Origin: Bacteroidota bacterium
GTDB lineage: Bacteria; Bacteroidota; Bacteroidia; Chitinophagales; Chitinophagaceae
Length of the DNA: 22,687 nucleotides
Reading direction: 5' to 3'
Assembly (NCBI GenBank): GCA_023412975.1
Contig: JAEZRB010000337.1
Span: forward strand, 1-22,687
Shown: positions 5,503-12,993 of the stretch, piece by piece
Numbering within the stretch: the first letter of the stretch is position 1
How the letters are laid out: every line of letters starts with the position of its first letter
The notes under the pieces: generated by a model
Seen by the model: only the letters and a program-made list of their open reading frames with translations
The model's database searches: none
Told to the model about the DNA's origin: nothing
Position numbers and translations under genes: made by a program

Positions 5503-8500
5503 TTAAAAATTTGTACCCCTAAAGGATTTAAGAAGCACCTTGCTTTCTGCTTGTTTGATGATGAGTTCAGGAGCAAACCTGCCTATATTACCATGTAAAG
5601 GCAATGCCATTCTAAAAGAATTAATTTCAGACAACTTAACTGTTCCCTTTACCATAAACGACCCTGAGTTCCATCTAGGCAAACCGGCAAGGTTCCTATA
5701 AAATCCTCCATAAAGACGTGGGTTAATAAATGTCCAGGACTCACCGTAGACTCTAGAACTACCACCAAAAACCCTATAAACAGGTATTTCAAGTTCGCCA
5801 ATTCTTGTTCCGAGTTTTCCTAATAAGTTTAACCCCTTGGGCAGAGGCAATAATAAGGATTCAGGATAAACAGGAATCAAAGCGCCACTTGTTGGTCCAT
5901 CTGCATATCCTAAGCTATACCTAAACGAATTGAAGAATCTTTTGGGATTATTGTAAACTTCAGGAGATACACCCATATTGTTGTTATAGGTAGTAGCACC
6001 TGTCTTAGCTGAACCATTTTCATTCCATAACTCTGCGTCAACCGTCACTTCCTTTCTATAGGTGCCAAACAAAGAACTAACGGTTGTCCAATTATCCTTG
6101 TAATTGATAGTAACATTAAACTTATTTTGAGTCGTCGGGCTTGGTGATTCATTGTGCTTCTGATATTCCTTACTACCAGCACTCATAAAATCAACACTTC
6201 CGCTACGTGTTGCCTGGTCACTGGTATACCAAGCATTGTATCCTTTCGCCTTATTGTAAACGATCCCCCCAGAAGCAGTACCTTCAACAGGGCTACCATC
6301 CCTATTATAGCCAGACCATGTGTACCCGGTCACAGACCCTTGTTTATCCTTTGTCGGTTTCCACTCAAGCCCCTCCAATTCTACACCATCTATTAATCTA
6401 TTCTCCCCAAACGCATAAGGGCTGTTATATGAATATTGTGAAGCTAATGGGTCAACACTAAAGAACCTTACCAGCCTTGGGTCTTCAACTCTATATTCAA
6501 ATGCTATTGCGCCGCCCCAAAGTTCATTGTCTGTTTCCTGATTCTGGAATCCATACCTGTATTGACTTCCACTACTATATTTCCTTCCTGGCATTAGCAT
6601 CCCGCCCGGATAGTAATCATTCTGAGAAAGAACTTCTGCAATATAATGATCTATCCCACCATTTCCGTCATCAACTCCCGTTTTCTTGTCCGATATAACT
6701 GACAACACATTTCCTAAATGGTTGCTCAATTCATAATTTCTGATCCCGGTAATGCCATTATCCAGGGGATCATTTGTTCCGGTATATGTTTCATTGCCCA
6801 AAGGCTGGCCGGTTGCAATGTTGAAATTTGGATTTATCATCCCAATCCGGCTACTACCATACAAATGCTGCTCCTGCCAACTGAACTTTTCGGCATCTTT
6901 CTTATAGATTCCCATTACATTGCCCTGCGCATCCCTCACGTAGTAGGTATTGGTTAAGGCCTCCCCTACTTGTACTCCCTTACCAATCCGGTTGCCGCCG
7001 GCGTCATACGAGTAACCGATCGTTGTATTGGAACCGCCAGGCACGTTTTTAACGATAGTATTTATCTTCCCATAAACCGTCCAATCGATTTTATCAATAT
7101 GTTCGGTATTGTCTTTCACCAGGTTTCCAATTCGGTCGTACTGGTAATTGTCGGAACTCTGCGCCAAACTGTTGTCAGAAACGATCTGCGAACGAAACAA
7201 AGAAGTCTGCGTTTTTAAATCAGCTTCATATGCATTTCCCCTTACCTCATCACCCACATACCGCAGCCTGTTGCTGATCAGCCTTCCACTGCTGTTCCTC
7301 TCATACTGATAGGTCAGGTCGTCCATACCCAGCCCACTGGATCCCGGATCGCCATTGCGCAGGTACGTTTTGATATTTCCATTAGCATCATAGCTCACCA
7401 GCTCCTTGTAGGCGTCTATGATCCCCGAATTGTTCCAGTTCGAAGTACCGGTACCTATATTGTGACGGTTAGTGGCAGTTAGCCTGTTTAGTTGATCATA
7501 TCGGTAGCTGTATCCGATGGTCGAACCATTCCCCAGCTTGTTCATGGCATACGTAGTATGGCTGATATTTCCGTTATACAGCGATTTCCCACTTGCACCG
7601 GCTATATTATCCGCCGGGGGCAGGTATTGCAGGCCAAAAGCATTGGCGCCCGCGCCGCCAACGGGCGTGTAGTCCTTATAGCCGTTGGCATCGTCATGAT
7701 AATATCCCAGGCTGAAGCCGTATACATCCCTGGCTGTTTCTCCAAATACCGTAAGAGGCTTGCCGTCCTTGCTCATATCTTTATCCGGGTCAAGCACATG
7801 ACCATTCACGCCTTTCAACCAGCCCTGCAGTGTGTAGGCGTAGTCCACGCCCTGCACTTTATTTTTACCCAACTCCATCCGTGCCAGCGGCCCATGCAGG
7901 TAATAACGATAGGTTGCTTCTGTGATCCATAGGTTAGGGTCCGCGTAATCGATGCGGCTGCTCAATGCCTTGATCAGCCTGTTATCAGCATCATATAAAT
8001 ATTGATAATAGAATTGATCCCATTTACCATCCTGGTATAATACCTTGTTAACCTTGCCGCTCACAAGATCATATTTATATTTTATGTGCTTGAGACCCGT
8101 ACTGCCTGTGATATATTGAGACTCCGCCGTAGTCAATTCTTTATTTTCCTGCACTAACTCCGCTACATTTCCCATAATATCATAACTGTAATAGGACGCG
8201 GCCGCCCGGTCCAAAATGTCATCGGACAACGGAACGATAGCTGTGGCGGTAACCCGCTTCCGTAAATTATGTTGTAGCCCTGCCAGGGAAGGGGGCGCCC
8301 AGTCCGGGGCTTCATCGTAAAAGGTATAAGTAACCTGCCTGTTCCGACTGGAATTATACCAGACTTCGAGATTTTCGGGTGTACGTGCTGTTTCCTCTGT
8401 CATTCCACCGGGGACCGAAGATGACGTATAATCGTATCGCTCACCTACTTCTATAATCCGACCGAGTTCATCATATTTAGTATAACTATGGACAATATCA

Positions 8501-11500
8501 TCAGAACCGTTTTCCTCCGGATCTCTTTGTTTGGCATTCTGAGACACAGCCAGTCTTCCGAGGCGATCGTACCAAAATTCTGACATTCCCCCGTCGGGAG
8601 AAGATTGCTTAACTACCTGGTTCAGGCTGTTGTATTCATAAGTGGTTGCCAGTAGGTGATCCGGCACAATAAAGGGCCCGGTATATTCTACAATGGAAAA
8701 GTCATTTACCGGGGAAGTATTCGTTTGCCATTGACTGCCGGGTGCGAGGGCAAAATCAAGGTTATTGCAGCTTATGTCCTTTATAGTTCCATTGTGCCGC
8801 TGGCTCATAGGCCAGTACCCGGTCAGCCCTACCTCATTGGGCAGCACTGCTTTGTCATAATTGTCGCTGATCTGCTGGGCCGAGCGAACATTATTCCATA
8901 TACGCACTTCATCCAGGCTTCCCTGGAAATCCCACGTACCATAAGATTTGCCAAAATTATAACTCGGGTAAATGTGTTCACGGGTCGAAGTGAGGCCCGC
9001 TTTCACAAACTGACCGTTAATGTAAAGTTTTGGCACTTTGTTTTCATACGCGACCGCGACGTGCGTCCAGTCATCGACCACACCCGTCCAAACCAACAAG
9101 GCGGGCATGTAGTTACCACTGTGTTCGTAAACACTTACACCGTTAGTACCTACCGAGATGCCCATACCCGCGTCATCGATCCCGTACTGCTGGCCCCACG
9201 TGGGATAAATGGCATAATGCTGGCCTAATAACCCCGCATAGCCGCTGATGGATTGGGCATCTATTTCATGGGTTGTTGTCGGCTTTACCCATAGTTCAAC
9301 AGTAAAGTTGTTTGAAACGGAAGTAATTGTATTATCGGCTGCTACGGGGTCACTGGTAATCTCTAATGACCCGTCATTGGGCACTTCTGCTATGCTTTCG
9401 GTGTCTATAGCCCCTGGAATTCCGCAAAAAAGTCCAACATTGAACCTGCCCCAAAACTGCCGTGGATTTCCTCCATTCGCCAGGGAGCCTACAGGAGAAA
9501 GGCAGGGATTTTGATAATTCGCCATCACTTCACCTGGCAACGCAGTACGGTTATATATCCGGAAATGCCTCAGGGACCCGGTTTCCTGGCCGGGGAGTGT
9601 GTACCCAGGACCCGATGTTGCAATTTCCCATTCAAATGGATAGACCGGCAATTTCCCAGTGAGGTTAGTCAGTCTGATTCCATCAAGGTACAGTTCAAGT
9701 TGCCCATCTATAAGATCGGTTGACGACTGTACCAACAAATGGGTCCATATCTGTAGCGGCGGCATCGCTGAAAGATCAGCTACTGCGGCGTTGGACAAAA
9801 CAATTTCTGTATTATTGTCAGGATCACCGGGGTTTAGCTTATAGATCTCAACCCAAAGCTTTTTATCATGTATAGCTGCCTGGTAAAAATATTTCTTATC
9901 GGGTGTAATGATCCTGACCTGCCTGGTAGCATTTCCCGAATTACTGTTCAACCAAACTTCAATGGCTTTGGTTTTGTCCGTAGTCGACGACAATCCATTA
10001 CTGAATTCGGTGAAAGTAGCGATATGATCCTCGGAATCATGTACGCCTGCTTCGGTACATGTCGAAATATCCATATCCTTAAATGCTATCACCTGATCTA
10101 TCTGTTCATCAGTCAGCAAGGCTACGCCTTCAGGAGGAACAGTTTTAACCAGGTTGCCCGCCTGGTCATAATAGTATAGGGTATAATGATATTCATATTG
10201 ATCACCTTCGAATTTTGCAATAGCCTGGGTGGAAAGACATTTTGAAACTAGTTCATTCCGAAACCTCTTTCTTTCCATATCAATATAATACTCGTACGAC
10301 AGCCCTGCCCGTTCAAATACGCCGCTCATGATGCCAGCCACACATGCAAAATTATCTTCCTGGAAATGAGGAGATCCCGGTTTATTGAATAATAACGCCG
10401 ACGAGTTCTGATCACAGCGGTTTTGAAATGCGAGATACTCGTCATAAAGCAGGGAATAACCCAACCTGTGATTAAGGAAGTTAGTAAGTAAAACCCTGTG
10501 TAATTTGGTGCCCACAGCAACCTGTGGATATTCAACTTCGAAATCCGCTTCCAAAGCGGATACAGTGGCGCATCCTGTCCAAACAGCCGAGCCGACCGGC
10601 GCAGTAAATGCAACAGGAAGTATTACCGGTTCTTTCAATAAACGGCAACCGCTGGTACAACGGTTTAACAGATCTTCCAGATCCTGTTCGCTAAGCGTGT
10701 AGTCTTCTTCCAGTTGAGACTTCAGCCATACATGAAACTCAGACACTGTTCCCTGTCCAAAAAGGTTTCGAAGTGTTGTGACACGGCCACAAATATCTGC
10801 ATTAATCTCGCCTGAATTTGAGTTCACCATCACCGGCTGTTTATCATAAGGGAATGGCTGATCAAGCAAGTCCGGCCCAAACCCTTTGTTCATCAAAGTA
10901 GTGCCGATGATGGCGGTAAATACCTGCTTAAAATTATTATAACCATTTGATGCTGTTATGTCGGTGCTGAACACGGGGTCGCCGGGTTTCAATCCCGGAT
11001 CACCCGCTTTTGGTAAAGTGCTTACAATACGGATCTTGTCCAGAGGTGCAATATCAATGAATTTCATGGATACCATCTCCAGGTTGTTAAGTAGTGTACT
11101 GACCAGTGAATTAAGGGTCACAAGTTCGCCTTCTGAATCATAGATACTTGCTAAATCGGCAAACCTTTGTGTAACGCCATTTTGCAGATCGGCTTCATTT
11201 TCCTCCTGTACAAAAGAGATCATTCTTTGTTTCCAGCTATTTTTTAAGGCTGCGAGATTCGCGTTTGCCTCATTGCGGAGTTGTGTCTCAGCCTCAATGT
11301 CAGTTATTGGTAGCCCATTCGTGGATCGGCAATCTAAATAACCTTGAATATTCACATAATCATCCCAAACACGGATTTTATATTTATAACTATCATATCT
11401 TGGATCAGATGGGCAGGAAGATGTAGGGTTACCCGGGCAAAAGCCAAGCGTCCCACTCAAACCGCTCGTAGTAAATAGAACTGTAAGGTCAGTTAGGCTG

Positions 11501-12912
11501 GTTGCCGCTCTTATCTGAGCAACCGTATTATCATAAATTTCACACCCAAACCCATTTAACGCTTCATTATCGTAGCCTGCAATAGAAACCTGATGAGTAC
11601 CGGCTTCAATAAAGACCGGAAAAATATGCCAATAGTTATATGTTACATCGCTAGTAGTACTTACAATAGTATTTCCATCGATTGAAAGCCGGACATAATT
11701 ATCACCGGAAACGCCGAAGTAATACGTTTTCGATACCGGAAATGATACGTTTCTATCAACCTGGATCCATTGATCTTCTTCAAGTCCTGAATTGCATGGC
11801 CAAATAGATGTTCGGTTTAAAGGACCGCGTGTGCTATTTCCACATGTTGCTTTCCAAAAAGAATTCGTAAGTATAGCCCCATCAGGCGTGCCTGATCCGT
11901 CACTGTTATAGCCAGGTTGATAAATAACAGTACCCATGTTGCCATAAACAGTTGATTGGTCTCCTGTACATATTTGGGTACATGTATTTATACCACAAAT
12001 GACAGGGGTAGCTGAATAATGAGTTACATTATCAAAATAGGTATAACAATTGGTTTGCAAATTCTGCCCATAACGCCAGCTAGTAATTCCTAAGAGCACT
12101 CTATCCTCACCTGGATTTAGTGTCATTTGAATTGTAGTTGGAGGTGTGGATTGCAGAATACTTCCACACGGGTCATCCTCTTTGATGACTAGAAAAGTTT
12201 CCTCCATTGTGACATTTATGACAACAGGTGCTGTTACTGGACCGGCTGTATGTACATAATAGATAGCATGTGAATATTCTGCATAATCCATCGAGCCCGA
12301 ATGAGTGGAATTATCCTCGATCAAGATTGGTTCAGTGTGAAAATCTGAAGCGACAGGACAGGTGTTATTGGTAGATCCACTATTGACCTCACAATCACCA
12401 GATAGTCTATCGCTTCCAATATAGCAATTCGAACACTCAGGAACTAAAGCCGTTTTTATCAATTCCATATACTTGCTCTTTAATTGCAAGTAATAATTGC
12501 GGTATAATTCCCACTCACGTGTTAAGGAGCGACAGCCTTCGGCAGGTGCAGGAGCCGTCCATGAGTTGGATACTTCGGTTGGGGTTGGATTTAGGGTAAG
12601 GGGCCTGTTATACAGCATCCAATCTATTAGCTGAAGTATATTCTTTTTGGTCATGTAATTGCCATTTACATCCTTTGCCGTCATCTTTAAAACTTCGGAA
12701 AGGTTTTCCAGATCACTCTGCATAGCCGTTTTATAAATGCCGGTGCCGCGACCTCCGTTAAAAAACGGGTCGGCCATTAATAATGAATTGAGTTGGCCGA
12801 AATATCCCCTCTCAACGGCCTGTTGTCCCGAGGATATGTTTTCCCTTAGCATGGCGTCGAACCTGTAACTTTCTTCGTTAATGTACTGCGGTGCGGGCTG
12901 ATTGGGAATCAC
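5503..12912 (-). CDS. RHS polymorphic toxin, C-terminal half: LamG-like domains, YD repeats, RHS core, toxin
   Basis: This 2469-aa frame is counted from a GTG at 12912; it is actually open to the TAA at 12991-12993, and the first ATG is at 12852. In order it has a Cys-rich region and a beta-sandwich domain (GVSGDNYVRLSIDGNTIV), two LamG/concanavalin-like domains at about residues 970-1145 and 1180-1370, and YD repeats from about 1417 (TTYEYNSLNQVV, FWYDRLGRLAV, KYDELGRIIE). Next come NHLGNVLSVISD near 2067, YPGGMLMPGRKY near 2104, DPRLVRFFSVDPLA near 2140, and NRLIDGVELEGLEW. A linker with VYPESLLLPLPK leads to the last 110 residues, the variable toxin (VYRVFGGSSRVYG, NSGSFMVKG, APELIIKQ). 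In RHS proteins the YD repeats form a closed shell around the toxin. This half lacks a signal peptide because it is cut off from its N-terminal half by one stop codon. Confidence 0.85.
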   Translation of the reverse strand: MIPNQPAPQYINEESYRFDAMLRENISSGQQAVERGYFGQLNSLLMADPFFNGGRGTGIYKTAMQSDLENLSEVLKMTAKDVNGNYMTKKNILQLIDWMLYNRPLTLNPTPTEVSNSWTAPAPAEGCRSLTREWELYRNYYLQLKSKYMELIKTALVPECSNCYIGSDRLSGDCEVNSGSTNNTCPVASDFHTEPILIEDNSTHSGSMDYAEYSHAIYYVHTAGPVTAPVVINVTMEETFLVIKEDDPCGSILQSTPPTTIQMTLNPGEDRVLLGITSWRYGQNLQTNCYTYFDNVTHYSATPVICGINTCTQICTGDQSTVYGNMGTVIYQPGYNSDGSGTPDGAILTNSFWKATCGNSTRGPLNRTSIWPCNSGLEEDQWIQVDRNVSFPVSKTYYFGVSGDNYVRLSIDGNTIVSTTSDVTYNYWHIFPVFIEAGTHQVSIAGYDNEALNGFGCEIYDNTVAQIRAATSLTDLTVLFTTSGLSGTLGFCPGNPTSSCPSDPRYDSYKYKIRVWDDYVNIQGYLDCRSTNGLPITDIEAETQLRNEANANLAALKNSWKQRMISFVQEENEADLQNGVTQRFADLASIYDSEGELVTLNSLVSTLLNNLEMVSMKFIDIAPLDKIRIVSTLPKAGDPGLKPGDPVFSTDITASNGYNNFKQVFTAIIGTTLMNKGFGPDLLDQPFPYDKQPVMVNSNSGEINADICGRVTTLRNLFGQGTVSEFHVWLKSQLEEDYTLSEQDLEDLLNRCTSGCRLLKEPVILPVAFTAPVGSAVWTGCATVSALEADFEVEYPQVAVGTKLHRVLLTNFLNHRLGYSLLYDEYLAFQNRCDQNSSALLFNKPGSPHFQEDNFACVAGIMSGVFERAGLSYEYYIDMERKRFRNELVSKCLSTQAIAKFEGDQYEYHYTLYYYDQAGNLVKTVPPEGVALLTDEQIDQVIAFKDMDISTCTEAGVHDSEDHIATFTEFSNGLSSTTDKTKAIEVWLNSNSGNATRQVRIITPDKKYFYQAAIHDKKLWVEIYKLNPGDPDNNTEIVLSNAAVADLSAMPPLQIWTHLLVQSSTDLIDGQLELYLDGIRLTNLTGKLPVYPFEWEIATSGPGYTLPGQETGSLRHFRIYNRTALPGEVMANYQNPCLSPVGSLANGGNPRQFWGRFNVGLFCGIPGAIDTESIAEVPNDGSLEITSDPVAADNTITSVSNNFTVELWVKPTTTHEIDAQSISGYAGLLGQHYAIYPTWGQQYGIDDAGMGISVGTNGVSVYEHSGNYMPALLVWTGVVDDWTHVAVAYENKVPKLYINGQFVKAGLTSTREHIYPSYNFGKSYGTWDFQGSLDEVRIWNNVRSAQQISDNYDKAVLPNEVGLTGYWPMSQRHNGTIKDISCNNLDFALAPGSQWQTNTSPVNDFSIVEYTGPFIVPDHLLATTYEYNSLNQVVKQSSPDGGMSEFWYDRLGRLAVSQNAKQRDPEENGSDDIVHSYTKYDELGRIIEVGERYDYTSSSVPGGMTEETARTPENLEVWYNSSRNRQVTYTFYDEAPDWAPPSLAGLQHNLRKRVTATAIVPLSDDILDRAAASYYSYDIMGNVAELVQENKELTTAESQYITGSTGLKHIKYKYDLVSGKVNKVLYQDGKWDQFYYQYLYDADNRLIKALSSRIDYADPNLWITEATYRYYLHGPLARMELGKNKVQGVDYAYTLQGWLKGVNGHVLDPDKDMSKDGKPLTVFGETARDVYGFSLGYYHDDANGYKDYTPVGGAGANAFGLQYLPPADNIAGASGKSLYNGNISHTTYAMNKLGNGSTIGYSYRYDQLNRLTATNRHNIGTGTSNWNNSGIIDAYKELVSYDANGNIKTYLRNGDPGSSGLGMDDLTYQYERNSSGRLISNRLRYVGDEVRGNAYEADLKTQTSLFRSQIVSDNSLAQSSDNYQYDRIGNLVKDNTEHIDKIDWTVYGKINTIVKNVPGGSNTTIGYSYDAGGNRIGKGVQVGEALTNTYYVRDAQGNVMGIYKKDAEKFSWQEQHLYGSSRIGMINPNFNIATGQPLGNETYTGTNDPLDNGITGIRNYELSNHLGNVLSVISDKKTGVDDGNGGIDHYIAEVLSQNDYYPGGMLMPGRKYSSGSQYRYGFQNQETDNELWGGAIAFEYRVEDPRLVRFFSVDPLASQYSYNSPYAFGENRLIDGVELEGLEWKPTKDKQGSVTGYTWSGYNRDGSPVEGTASGGIVYNKAKGYNAWYTSDQATRSGSVDFMSAGSKEYQKHNESPSPTTQNKFNVTINYKDNWTTVSSLFGTYRKEVTVDAELWNENGSAKTGATTYNNNMGVSPEVYNNPKRFFNSFRYSLGYADGPTSGALIPVYPESLLLPLPKGLNLLGKLGTRIGELEIPVYRVFGGSSRVYGESWTFINPRLYGGFYRNLAGLPRWNSGSFMVKGTVKLSEINSFRMALPLHGNIGRFAPELIIKQAESKVLLKSFRGTNF
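6590..6617 (-). repeat. Cassette-boundary repeat, copy 1, inside the intact RHS gene
   Basis: This encodes D-Y-Y-P-G-G-M-L-M-P within the continuous RHS frame and marks the position in the expression gene that corresponds to the start of the displaced tips. Confidence 0.7.
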
Positions 12913-12990
12913 CTGGTCCTTACACCATTCATAACTACAATATTCGGGGTGCAGTTTTACAAATTCATCGGCCCATTCGGGGTGCTTAAA

Positions 12991-12993
12991 TTA
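12991..12993 (-). other. In-frame TAA splitting the RHS gene
   Basis: The 881-aa upstream frame ends VSTFIEE-stop. The same frame continues without interruption as FKHPEWADEFVKLHPEYCSY for 26 codons to the GTG at 12912 and then on through the 2469-aa half. The HPEW and HPEYC segment is a conserved stretch that in Bacteroidota RHS proteins lies between these two halves. A single base change in one codon would restore the full-length protein. Confidence 0.85.

Noticed and set aside
5163..5576. Immunity gene starting at the TTG at 5576 (137 aa)
   Set aside because: This would overlap the toxin by 74 nt and use a rare start; the ATG at 5498, 4 nt after the toxin stop, is more plausible.
6500..8660. 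YD-repeat region as a tandem DNA repeat or CRISPR-like array
   Set aside because: The repeats are degenerate at nucleotide level and visible only as protein motifs; there is no regular repeat/spacer pattern.
7492..9228. Long plus-strand open frames (7492-7932, 8656-9228 and others) antisense to the RHS gene
   Set aside because: They lie wholly within the strong RHS frame on the opposite strand, have no recognisable domains and reflect its composition.
10326..10613. A 95-aa minus-strand frame inside the RHS gene
   Set aside because: It overlaps the RHS frame in another register and has no start signal or domain.
12991..12993. Selenocysteine or pyrrolysine decoding of the split codon
   Set aside because: The codon is TAA; selenocysteine uses TGA and pyrrolysine TAG. 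No associated element is seen.
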